A stretch of 64,000 bases of DNA. Source: Brassica napus. Lineage: Eukaryota > Streptophyta > Magnoliopsida > Brassicales > Brassicaceae. This document shows positions 45,361 through 58,585 of this stretch, one piece after another. The DNA lies in the NCBI RefSeq assembly GCF_020379485.1, contig NC_063439.1, positions 24,490,098-24,554,097 on the forward strand. Direction: 5' to 3'. Positions within the stretch are counted from its first letter, which is position 1, and each line of letters opens with the position of its first letter. A program made the translations under genes and the position numbers. The notes beneath the pieces are model-generated. The model was not told the DNA's origin. It searched no databases and saw only the letters and a program-made list of their open reading frames with translations.

Positions 45361-48300
45361 TTAAATTAGGGGTCTAGCATTATAGCTGGCTCAAGTGCTA
45401 CATGTACATGCACATGCACATCCACGATTTATTCTAGTTTTGTTTATATATTCTTTTTGAATACTGACGGACAAATTAAACACAAATTAATAATTTTGTT
45501 GTGAAAATTTAGATAATTACACAAAACTCACAATATAGAACTGTTCAGAATAGTATAAATAAGATTCAGGAGTGGTCAGGACTAATATAATAATATGCTG
45601 TTTCAGTAAATATCATATAAAATGAATGTGGGACTATGAAAACTGTTCGATTTACTGTATGTGCCACACTATCTATCATCCAATATGTTCCGTTACCAAA
45701 ATATCTATATAGAGCTATATACCAAAAAGGGTCTAACAACAGAATACACCATGGCACTGTTCTTTGAGGAGAATCTGCGTGAACAGATATAATTTTCGTA
45801 GGAGCCACGTTGAATCCACAATATTTTTGAGTGTTATTTTTCCAAGCTAAGATTTAATTACGAAATTGACTATATTGTAAACTATAATGGAATACACCTT
45901 GAAGTAATTACTATGTTTCATTAGTTAGACAAAGTTATTATTATTGTTTTATCTGTGTTCTTGTTTTCAATGTGTTCGATCGATTGTCTCATCAAGGATG
46001 AGTATTTTGATAGTGGTTAGTGCGAGTACTTTGGCTGAAGATTGAATGCAAAAATCACAACATATACAAACCAAAAGAATCACAACAAATACATATATCT
46101 GAAACACGTTTCTTGAAGTTCGAGCTACCTTTAAAACAAAATCATAGCTGCATGACAAGTTTGAGTTTGGACTTCGACCATAAATAATTATTTGGTAGTT
46201 TGTTACATGCGTTTCAATTACTTCTGACATTAGTTGAAAAATATTTTAAACTCGGATTAAACAGTATAGTGATCACTCAGAGAGAAATCTATTATGTAGA
46301 ACTAAATGTATTTTACCGAACTGATCAAATCTAGAACATATCAGAAAACATATACATATATAGAGAGATATCTGTATCATCCAATATGATATTTAGTAAA
46401 GTGTTTGAAGTACGACAATGAATAATCGAACTAAACATGAGTTTAACTAGTGGCTAAAACTCCGAAATTACCTAGTAGGAATCCAAAGGGTTATAGGTTC
46501 AGTTTCCGTTGGGAGGATCTTCTCTTTTAAAAGATTTAATTTAAAATGGTATAAGTCTCACCTTAGAGAATATACATACCTTCGGATCCAGAACTTCTAG
46601 ACATTCAAAAAACAAATTGAATAATTACTATTCATTAGTTCAGAAGCAGTACTTTGAAATATATGAAAAGCATCCATTAATACCGCAGTGGTATGTATTA
46701 GTTACTCAAAACAACTATTAATAGATTGAGGTTTGTGTTACAAAAAAAAAAATTGAGTTTTATATATGGAAAATATTAATCCCTTGACAAAAAAGCAGTA
46801 TATAATAATAATCTATTGTCGGTGTACACTTTGAAGGATGATGTGAGTTTCAGTGGTAGTGAAGGAGTGATATATAATCACTACTGGTAGGACAAGTTGA
46901 AAAGCAATTGGTTATGACTGAAGGGTGATGAGCCTTTTGCCACTTATGGAAACCTGCAACTCATATGATTTGCTGGATATGTTGTGCTCAGCTTGTTTAG
47001 TGAATGTATAGTTCTGAGTAAAGTGGAGTTTGGCTTTCCTTCACCTAAGACATGATATGACATGACATGTATTATAAGCACCCACTCATACTCATCCTCA
47101 TACTCATACTCACACTTTCAAGTTCCACTTTCCTTTTTTCCTTTTCTCATCAACAGTATTATAGCATGTAAATGAAAGGTTGTTTGATGTTTTAAATTCT
47201 TTTGAAAAGATGTATATATACTTGTGTTTATATAAGTAAATATAAGTTAAATGTATTTAAATAATAGTGTTCCAAAAAATTGTATATTTACATAATTATG
47301 AGATTTTATATAGCTTTTGATTGTTCAATGGCGGAAACTTAAATTAGCATTTAGTTTAAACATAGCGTTTTTATTGGCTATGTGGCTACTGTATATGGTG
47401 AATATGAAGAAGCCTAAATATATTAGTTTTAGATGGAAATACATGCAATCAATGGAATCAAGAAGTTTTGCAATTTGCACTAGATCATGACACTCTAGCG
47501 AATGGTTGAATTCTCAAAGTCCCCACAAAGTTGTACCGATCAAGCAAGTCAATGACAAGATAATTAACACTTGTATTAATGCTGAGCCTTCGATTGTCTC
47601 CAAAGCAATCATTTTGCTAATGTCGTAACGGCTCTGGAATTACATTTCAAGCTTTATTGATAACAACAATACAGGATCTTTGAAGCCGAAAGTTATACAA
47701 GAGTGAAATTGGAAGGGCATGCAATTGTAAAGTTGCTGAATGCTTGGATGGTACACAAGTGGATTTTGGGATTCACAAGAAAAGTGAGACATTGGCTTTG
47801 AAAGCTTGAAGAAGTGGGATAATTTAAGTTCATCGACAAGGAAATAAAGTTACAGTTGTCTTTTGATTAATTATTAAACTCGAACCATAAATATCTAGTT
47901 GAAGTCACACTTGGCAGTGGAAAGCATGGGTTATAAACATGGCGGTAGACATGAAGCACTGATTATATATATGTCACTATCATAATGCATCTTTCTTGGC
48001 CAACTTGGAATCTTTAAAGGAAAAGCAGTTTTCTAAAATGTGGTATATGCCAAAACGTTCAAAAACTTAATTTATCATTAAAACGTTGGAAATAAGTGCG
48101 TGTATATATCATTTTATCTATAACTTTTATAGGTTTATTTTTATAGCAGAACAAGTTCTAGGAGTCATCTAGACAATACAAACGTCAGGCACTGTTGGGT
48201 CACTTGAGAGCGATTACCGTTTTTTAATCTTACAATCGACAAAAGAAATGAGATTTCTTTGGTTGCTTAAATTGCGTATAATCGAAATAAGAAGTGAAAC

Positions 48301-51300
48301 ATAAAGAAGGTGAACAATGTGTCCCCCACTAGTTTCATTCTTTGTGTGCCACTAGATTTTGGACGCAATATTCAAATCATTACACTTTGGCGAAATTTAG
48401 GAAAATCTTTTTTTTTCCACTTACTTCACTAGCTATCTTATGATCGAGTCCTACGAGGGAGAATACGGATCTCTGAACATGTTAACGGTAGAATTTGGTG
48501 ACCATAACCCAAAATTAAAGGTCAATAGTTAGCATATATAATAATATTGATGCTTATGTGTTGGGTGTACAATCAAACAAATTAGAGATTTTGAATCTTA
48601 ATACCCAACTGAAACGCTATTGACAATTTTACGCATTTGGCTTGAGTTTAAGCAGTTTGTTATAATTAATTTTTATCTATATTTATATTATTGTATATAC
48701 CCTAATACTTGAACTATACATCACTTAAAGTGAGTATAGGTTTTCAAATAGTACAATGGAACGAGCAAGTTCTTTAATAGCTAAACTAGTTATTTGTTGA
48801 GCTATTAGGGACCAATAAATAGATAGTGTGATTTCATATGATAGTTATATGTCGTCACTAACTATAACCTCTAATTACACTACTGGGTTCCACATATTTG
48901 CCTCTGTCTATTTTTATTTCCATTCACACAACCGTGTTCTCGGATTTAGCATTAATGATTGTACTTGGTAAGATTCAATCAAATGAACAAAAATCATTTC
49001 AATGACTTTTAAACAATTATTCCATATGGTATTTTTGTGAATAGATGTTCAAACCTATTGAAAAGTGAATTTGTAAAACATAATTTCATGATATCTTAGT
49101 ATATCTTCACTAGTCTATAGTATGATTTAGTGTGATAAGACTCTACCAACGATGTGTTATTGTGCATATTCAATAGCATAATTAGCTTACAGAAGCTAGC
49201 TGGTGCCCTAACGATATACATTACTTAATATGCTGCTCAGATGGTTTTATCTACTTAGACTACTTTTGAGTTAGTGGTTAAGTTTGTGAGTTTTTATTTT
49301 CATATGATATGTTCGAGTCGCATGCTCTTTTCTATAAATTTCTACGCTCTCTCGGTCTCCCTTTGTTTAGGCCTCTTTCACTGATTGCACTTTTTTATCT
49401 ACCTTAATAGTTAATACCTAATATTACATTTATTTTTATTCTATAATGTACCAAAGTTTTAAATTTAAATTAACTGATACATACGAATTTAAAGTGATAT
49501 AAGAAAACCGTGACTAACATACAAATGAAAGTGAATAAAAGTTACTAAAACTTAAAAGCTATTCAGTGATCTACTTCTGTGTAGAAAATCCAAAATAATA
49601 TCTTACACCAATCTTGTAATTATATAACTTTTTTTTTTACCAGGAAAATTATCTAACCTATATTCTGTTTCTGAAGTTAAAAAAAAAGGTTAGTGTAATC
49701 ATTGAATTAGTAATAACAAAGAGTGATGTTGTAAGAATTCCAATATATAAAATTAAACAGAAGTCAACGTTTACATAATTTAAGCGAAAAAGAGAAAACG
49801 TCACCACATACGTATAAACCCTGGAAATCACCCACGGGGACGGTATCATTTGCCCCAATAATGAGTGTTTAATATATTATACGTGTTAATTCAGAATTAG
49901 GCATATCATTTTTTATTTAGATTAGTGATCTGGATCTATACCAATTAACTTGATGGATGAGTGAGTTTTGATCGATCTATCATGTTAACATGAATCAAAG
50001 CCGATAGACATAGTGATCCATGCATAACTCGGTTGTTTAACAGAGAACGTTCTTTACGAACTTATGCACTGAGATACTAAGTTGTCAACTCCCATACTAC
50101 CAAACGCGAACGACATGTCAATTATTTGATGATAAATTGGTGATATGTATAGAAAAATGAAGGAGATTTTCTATTTGTTTATTTCATACTATGAATTTAT
50201 TTTACCAAACTCGAATATATATTAATATATAATAACAATCAATAATAAAGTAAACTGTATAAAACAAATCACTATACATTAATAATATCGAATAAAAAAC
50301 ATAACCAATAACATTATAGATTTACACAATATATAACACTAAAATGTAAATTATATCTTTGAAAGTTTTGCGATGGTATCTGTTATATATTTGTAAAATG
50401 AAAATCTACCTGCACATGAAAAATCTAGTATTTTATTATACAAGAAGGTTTGTGTATTAGGGTTTATGATTTGCAAGGACGTATAGACCTAATTCGAGTT
50501 GCTCTTTGATATAGATAATTAATTCATCACCATTCAAGAATGATTTTTTGGGCTGTCCAATGTTTAAATATTCGTGTTATAATTGAGAAACTTAATTTTA
50601 AAGAGCATCAAAAGAAAAAAATAAAGTTAGATTTATTATTCTGGAAACTAATGTATCATAAGAAAACAACTTAGTCATCCGCACATTCGTACAAGTTTTT
50701 TCTCTTTATATATACTAAAACATTTTAGTTTATATAACAAAATTTATCACTAAATTACCTATATGTTAATTATAACTCTATAATACCAATATTTAAGTGG
50801 TTTATATTGTTATTACTATACATTTTGTAACAAAATTTATTTTCAGAACATTATTATGTAACAATACTATTTTAAATAATTTTTAATTTTATTTATAAAT
50901 TCGAAATATATATGGGAGTCATATTAAATCAGGCCTACATAATATAAAATAAATATTTTGAGATATTGTTAAAAATAACAAAACCTATTTTTAAAAAGGA
51001 AACTATAATATATTGTACATGCAAAGTAATTTTGTAGTAAAAAACTTATATGAAAAATTGCTTGAAATACACAAAGTTGGATAAGATTTTTTATTTTATT
51101 TTATTTGAAATAGAAATGGATATTTCTTTCTAACAAAATCTTTTTAAGATTTTTGTAAAATGAATTTCTGGAAATTATTTAATTTAAATTTTTGTTATCA
51201 TTAAAATAAAAATATAATATTCGATATTATTTTTTCATAAAAAAAATAATTTGAAATTCTAATTTTATTTTATGATAGTTAAAATTTAAATTAATTAATT

Positions 51301-53289
51301 TTCGGAAATAAAATTTTAATTGATTCTGAAAGATTTTCTTAGATTTTTTAAACAATATTTATTTGTATTTTGAATAAAAGATAAAAATATTAAAGATATA
51401 ATTATTAAAATATGAATTATCACACATGAAAAAAGTCATGAATTATGTTTTGATAGTATAGATATTGGTAATATATAATAGGTACATAAGTTGATATGTA
51501 GTAAATAGTAATGCACATTAATCTTGATCGAAGTATAGAAAAATATGTAAAACTATAACTACCATATCATGTCCAGATTATGTAAAAATAATATACCATG
51601 ATATCCGCACATACCAAATTTTTCCATTTATTGACAAAAGTTATACTCGAAGTAGCAAAATCAAATAACTAGGGCGGGACCAATTACTCATAACTAAAAA
51701 CAAACCAAATTTAAACCAAAATTGTTTGATACCAACCCTAAGCCTAGAATCATAAATATGCTCCTAAAATTATTTATACTGGTCAAAAATGAATGTTACA
51801 GCTGGAAACGTAACATAATTTAAAAATTCAAATAAATTTTAAAAACATATATAAAGCCCAAAATCCTTCCACAAAAACCAGACTGAAGTCGTATGGATAT
51901 CCGATTGCATACGATTGCATACGCGGCTGCGCCTGCAAAAAACGTACGTTTAATGTTGTTGTATTCCAATCGTAACAAACGCAGTAGCTATATTTCATTC
52001 TCTGTATATGGACACTTCAAATACTAGTATTATACATTAATTACACCGTAACTCGAAATATGGAGAATAATCTTATACATCTTGTTTTTTTTACATCACT
52101 TATACTTCTTGTTACCATACGATAAGTATATAAATGTATAAATGATGTCAAAATAGTAGCAATAAATAAACATACAGAGTTAGACTTGTTTTGAGCAAAA
52201 GGCTGCATGCAAGGCAAGACTGCTAGGCGAGCACATGACTCACATAGGGAATTGCTCGCAGGTTTTAATGTCCCAAGAAGACGAATTCAATTACATGCAT
52301 TTACTATATATATCATTGATTACTAGAAATATACCGCCTTCAGTTCAAGCGATATTTATAAAATATCCTAAATGTATTTTATGTTTCCTATTTATTAGCT
52401 CTAGAATTTATCTCATATAGATTTCAAAATAATGAAATTATATATTAGATTCTTTGATGTTCATGTCCAGTTTCAATTACGAATTTAGGGAACAATAATT
52501 TAGCCTATATACACAGAGGTCTCAAATTATTGGTAAACTATATTCACCTTTTTAGTAAACATATAGTTTTTTAAATTATATATTCCCATTTTTATATAGT
52601 GCATATATATATTTTTTAATTTATATTTGAGTCTGGATCTTATTTGACTGTTTCACTCACTCTTGATAAAAGGTTATGTGTCTAAAACAATGTTGCTGGC
52701 AGAAAAATGTCGTAAAATTGATGAGGACAGGACACAACAGTGATATTAGTGCAAATCACGAAAATAAATGTTATCTAGCATGTTACATATTCCTTCTGTT
52801 TCGTTAAGATAGAACTTTTTGAGAAGAAAATGATTTTACAAAAATAATTTTTTTATTATTTTTTAAACAAAATAGCAAATTTCAATAAAACTAGTTAGAT
52901 TTATTGAAAGATTATTAATTAAAAAGCATTCAAATTTGATAATTTAAAAACGATACATAATTGATGTGTTTTTTAAATATATATGAAAATACTAAAACAT
53001 CCATCCGGGAATAATGTTTTGAGATAAACTTTAAACATGATTTGATACTCATTTTAAATTCACACAGCCGAAGTTGGCTTTTTCTCTCTCTCGGCTTCTA
53101 TAAATGTCCTTCGACTCCCTCATCGGATCAATGAAATGTGAATGAAACTTAGAAAAAAAGAATCACAGAAAAAGAGAAAAAAAAACAGGAAAGTAAAGGC
53201 ATCCGCTTTTAATATTACTGCACGAACATAGAACCTCTTGTCGTTTTGGTCTCTCTTTCTCTTCCTCTCTCTTTGGAACAAAAGAAAAA
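45361..53289. other. Gene-poor AT-rich region
   Basis: Nearly 8 kb with no supported gene. Visible features are a TACTCA-type short repeat at about 47086-47117, long AT-rich tracts at 50600-51500, and two tRNA-promoter-like stretches near 46450-46510 and 49265-49325 that are too weak to call SINEs. Open frames are short and have no recognisable product. The last few hundred bases should hold the ABCB15 promoter. Confidence 0.5.
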
Positions 53290-56200
53290 ATGGGTGAAGT
53301 AGAGGGCAAAGAGACTGGGAAGAAGACGATGAAGAGTTTTAGAAGCATAAGATCGATATTCATGCACGCTGACGGTGTGGATTGGGTACTGATGGGATTA
53401 GGGTTAATCGGAGCCGTCGGTGATGGCTTCACAACTCCCCTTGTTCTTCTCATCACGAGCAAGCTCATGAACAACCTTGGTGGCTCCTCTTTCAAGACTG
53501 AAACCTTCATGCAAAGCATATCCAAGGTTCTCTCAATTCTTTCCATCTCTCATCTCCTATGTATAATCACTTGGTTTTCTAATTAGACTTTTTGATCACA
53601 AGCTTTTTTGTCGATGCTTGATTGTCCACAATCCGTTGACATTTTTATTAGGTCATTTTTTAACAGTTTACGGTTTTAACTTTAGTTTATGACACATGCA
53701 CTTCTAGATTTATTGTATGTCTGTATAAGGAAAGAAGACTAATGCACTTCTAGACGTGGCTTTGCTCTATGTGGCTTGTGGATCTTGGGTTGTCTGTTTC
53801 CTTGGTAAAATATTAATAATGTTGACCTTACTTTACTATATAGTAATTAACCACAGATTAACTAATTAATATTTAAATTATAAAAACAGAAGGATATTGT
53901 TGGACACGAACAGGGGAGAGGCAAACAGCAAGAATGAGAGAAAAATATCTTAGAGCAGTGTTAAGACAAGATGTGGGGTACTTTGATCTTCATGTCACAA
54001 GCACTTCTGATGTTATCACAAGTGTCTCTAGTGACAGCTTCGTCATCCAAGACGTGCTTAGTGAAAAGGTCTCACCATTTCTATCTTTCATTCTAATCAT
54101 TTTTCTTCCTTTTTCTAAACCGGTTCGGTTTGGTGCAGTTACCGAATTTCTTGATGAGCGCATCAATGTTCGTCGGAAGCTACATAGTTGGCTTTATTTT
54201 GTTATGGAGACTCGCCATAGTTGGCTTACCCTTTATTGTCCTCTTAGTGATCCCGGGGCTTATGTACGGCCGAGCCCTTATAAGCATATCTAGCAAGATA
54301 CGTGAAGAGTACAATGAGGCTGGTTTTGTAGCTGAGCAGGCCATCTCTTCTGTGCGAACCGTCTATGCGTTTTCCGGGGAAAGGAAAACGATATCAAAGT
54401 TTTCAGCCGCGCTTCAAGGCTCGGTAAAGCTAGGGATTAGACAAGGGCTTGCCAAAGGAATCACCATTGGAAGCAATGGAATCACTTTCGCCATGTGGGG
54501 GTTCATGTCTTGGTATGGAAGCCGGATGGTCATGTACCATGGTGCTCAAGGTGGTACCGTATTTGCAGTAGCCGCCGCTGTTGCCATCGGTGGCGTGTAA
54601 GTATATATTAACATACAATAAAGTATATGCATGATAGTATGATACAATGAGATATGCAAAACGGTTTCAACAATTAAACTATCAAAATTACTCACAGCTT
54701 TTTATCTATGATAGAATCCATTGCGTACGTATTAGTATAAATAGCATCAGCCAGTTACGTAACCAATTGGCTCTTTCAAATATTTTAATCTATTTTTTTA
54801 GAAATTATTCAATCTATATTGTAATACTTGCAACTACGTATGCTAAAATTTATGCTTACAAATTTGAATGATTATATTATTCGTTTTGATATCTAAAACA
54901 TATTTTAATTAGTTTTGTACTATAGTTTCTTTAAAACATGTTTATATAACAACTTTATGACATGTATATATAAATTCATACTTTTCTTATGCATTTATGT
55001 ATGTATTGGAATTTAGTTTAATTCAACGTGTTTACATATAAATCAATGTTTTGGTGATTCTTTCCGTAGAGTAGTAAGATTAATATTTATAAGTGGTTTT
55101 CTTGTAACAAAATATTAAAAGAGAATATATGTTGATCTTCGTGAAATCGTATCATGATCTTGTTCGTTGTTATTGTTTCAGATCACTTGGTGGTGGTTTG
55201 TCTAATCTCAAGTACTTCTTCGAGGCGGCTTCAGTTGGCGAGCGAATCATGGAAGTAATAAACAGAGTTCCCAAGATTGATTCAAACAATCCGGAAGGGC
55301 TAAAACTAGAGAAAGTCAGAGGAGAAGTTGAGTTTAAGCATGTGAAGTTTGTGTATCCATCAAGACCAGAAACATCCATCTTTGAAGATTTTTGTCTGAG
55401 AGTTCCCTCCGGGAAAACCGTGGCTTTGGTGGGAGGAAGCGGGTCAGGAAAATCAACTGTGATATCGCTTTTGCAGAGGTTTTATAACCCGGTAGCAGGA
55501 GAGATTCTCATAGATGGTGTATCCATTGATAAGCTGCAAGTGAAGTGGTTAAGGTCTCAAATGGGTTTAGTTAGCCAAGAGCCTGCACTTTTCGCCACAT
55601 CCATAAAGGAGAACATATTGTTTGGTAAAGAAGATGCAACGATGGATGATGTTGTGGAAGCTGCCAAGGCCTCTAATGCTCATAATTTCATTTCTCAGTT
55701 ACCTAATGGCTATGAAACTCAGGTCAGATTCTAATTTTATACTCTATGTTTCATAATATAAGTTAGATTAGTCAAAAGTACAGATATTAAGAAAATTACT
55801 ATTCTTCAAAAATATAATTTAATAATTTTTTAAACACAAACTTACTTTCATTCATACTCAATCTTCTACAATACAATAGAAAGAGGAGGGAAATTATCCA
55901 TCCTCTTTGACAATAAGCATAACATACAAAACAAAAATATTATTTAATATATAGAATAAATATAGTCTAATCAATTATAAAATCTACAAAACTTATTTGG
56001 TTACAATAAAGATAAAAGTTACATAGAAATATGAAAACAATTTATATGTTGAAACAAAAAGATATTTATAAAACAATTTATATTATCAGACAGATGGATT
56101 ATAATTATCGCATCTTTTGTAGTGTTATCTAGAGACTGATTTAGCTTGTGTAAACAAATAGGTTGGGGAGAGAGGAGTGCAAATGTCAGGAGGACAGAAG

Positions 56201-58585
56201 CAGAGGATAGCAATCGCACGTGCAATAATCAAATCACCAACAATTCTCCTTCTAGACGAGGCAACAAGTGCATTAGACTCTGAATCCGAAAGAGTAGTCC
56301 AAGAAGCCTTAGAAAATGCATCAATCGGCCGTACAACTATCCTTATTGCTCACCGTCTCTCTACCATTCGTAACGCTGATGTTATCACCGTGGTCCGAAA
56401 CGGCCATGTTGTTGAGACTGGCTCACACGATGAGCTAATGGACAACATAGATGGTCAATACGCTTCACTAGTCCGCTTACAACAGATTGAAAAAGACGAC
56501 TCAAGTGTGAACATGAGCGTCAATGTGCAAACAAGTCCAACCTTGGATCCTACTAAAGATTTCAGAAGTTGTTCAAGAGTCTCGACACTTAGCCGGTCAA
56601 GCTCTACTAACTCCGTTACAGGTTCAAGTATTGTCAAGAATCTTTCAAAAGATGATAAGCCACCTTTACCATCTTTTAAAAGACTCTTGGCAATGAATCT
56701 ACCTGAGTGGAAACAGGCGTTATACGGTTGCATAAGTGCAACCTTGTTTGGGGCCATACAGCCGGCGTATGCATATTCTTTAGGGTCAATGGTATCGGTT
56801 TATTTCTTGACGAGCCATGACGAGATTAAGGAGAAAACGAGGATCTACGCATTATCTTTTGTCGGCTTAGCCGTGCTTTCTTTCTTGATCAACATCAGCC
56901 AACACTACAACTTTGCATACATGGGCGAATACTTGACTAAGCGCGTCCGAGAACGGATGCTCTCTAAGGTTCTAACCTTTGAAGTTGGTTGGTTCGATCG
57001 TGATGAGAACTCAAGTGGTGCCATATGTTCTAGACTCGCAAAAGATGCTAATGTGGTACGTATATGAATATTATGATTTGAACTTTTAACTAACAATGTT
57101 ATATAACGTTTCTTGATGCTAATGTGGTAGTGGTACGTACATGAATCTTATTATTCAAATTTTCAATTATAACGTTTCTTGATCACTCTAATATCTTTGT
57201 TTGGTTAATGATAGGTGAGATCGCTAGTAGGTGATCGTATGGCACTATTGGTACAAACAATATCGGCGGTAACCATAGCATGCACAATGGGTCTGGTAAT
57301 AGCGTGGAGGTTAGCTCTTGTAATGATCGCTGTGCAACCACTGATTATTGTATGCTTCTACACTCGCCGTGTTCTACTCAAGAACATGTCGAAAAAGGCA
57401 ATCAAGGCTCAGGACGAGAGTAGCAAACTAGCTGCTGAGGCTGTTTCCAACGTACGAACCATCACAGCCTTTTCGTCACAAGAACGTATCATGAAAATGC
57501 TAGAAAAGGCTCAAGAAAACCCGCGGCGAGAAAGCATACGTCAGTCATGGTTCGCAGGGATCGGACTCGCCATGTCGCAGAGCCTAACTACATGCACGTG
57601 GGCTTTGGACTTCTGGTACGGTGGTAGACTGATCGAAGATGGGTACATAACAGCTAAAGCTTTGTTCGAAACGTTTATGATCTTGGTTAGTACCGGTCGG
57701 GTCATAGCCGATGCTGGAAGCATGACAACGGATCTAGCTAAAGGTTCGGACGCGGTCGGGTCGGTTTTCGCTGTGTTGGACCGGTACACTTCTATTGATC
57801 CGGAGGATCCAGAAGGATATGAACCGGAAAGACTAACCGGTCGGGTCGAGTTTCTTAATGTGGATTTCTCATACCCAACTAGACCGGATGTGATGATATT
57901 TAGTGACTTTTCTATCGATATCGACGCAGCGAAGTCTACTGCTATAGTTGGTCCAAGCGGGTCAGGTAAATCCACGGTGATCGGTTTAATCGAACGGTTT
58001 TACGACCCGGTTAAAGGCGTTGTGAAAATCGACGGTCGAGATTTAAGATCGTACAATCTGAGATCGCTCCGACAACACATAGCTTTGGTTAGCCAAGAGC
58101 CAACGTTGTTCGCGGGAACGATCCGAGAGAACATCGTATACGGAAGAGCGTCGGATAATATCGACGAATCAGAGATCATCGAAGCGGCGAGAGCAGCGAA
58201 CGCTCACGATTTCATCACGTCTTTAACGGACGGCTACGATACGTACTGCGGAGACAGAGGTGTACAGTTATCCGGTGGTCAGAAACAGAGGATCGCCATC
58301 GCTAGAGCGGTTTTGAAGAACCCGTCGGTGTTGCTTCTCGATGAAGCGACGAGCGCTTTGGATAGCCAATCGGAGCGTGTGGTGCAAGACGCGCTGGAGC
58401 GCGTGATGGTGGGGAGGACGAGCGTTGTGATCGCGCATAGGCTGAGCACGATTCAGAACTGCGACGCAATCGCTGTTTTGGATAAAGGAAAGCTCGTGGA
58501 GCGTGGGACCCACTCATCCTTGTTGGCAAAAGGATCCACAGGTGTTTACTTCTCATTGGTCAGTCTCCAGAGAACAACTTGTTGA
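53290..58585 (+). CDS. ABCB15: ABCB15-like ABC transporter, intact
   Basis: Seven exons (53290-53526, 53738-53804, 53890-54068, 54139-54596, 55182-55722, 56162-57055, 57215-58585), in frame to 1248 aa. Full-size P-glycoprotein type: two sets of six membrane helices, NBD1 Walker [10 protein letters not shown] near residue 398 and NBD2 Walker [10 protein letters not shown] near residue 1038, signatures MSGGQKQR and LSGGQKQR, Walker [13 protein letters not shown]-loops AHRLST. It acts as an ATP-driven exporter at the plasma membrane. Arabidopsis ABCB15 (At3g28345) has been linked to auxin movement in stems. Exon 2 starts after an AAGAAG acceptor and encodes about four extra residues relative to copies A and B. 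Introns 4 and 5 are longer than in A and B, and intron 6 has a tandem duplication. The only undamaged ABCB gene here. Confidence 0.93.
57044..57180 (+). repeat. Tandem duplication across the ABCB15 exon 6 donor
   Basis: Two units (57044-57114 and 57115-57180) both begin GATGCTAATGTGGTA and end ATAACGTTTCTT. The first includes the last 12 bases of exon 6 and its GT donor. The second repeats them inside intron 6, giving a second potential donor. Confidence 0.85.

Noticed and set aside
49265..49330. tRNA-derived SINE-like stretch
   Set aside because: There is an A-box-like GTTAGTGGTTAAG and a B-box-like TGTTCGAGTCG, but no poly(A) tail, target duplication or second copy could be shown. The stretch at 46450-46510 is weaker still.
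52790..53030. Second MITE resembling the one near 1284
   Set aside because: The left end (CCTTCTGTTTCG) is similar, but the right end does not form an inverted match, so borders cannot be supported.
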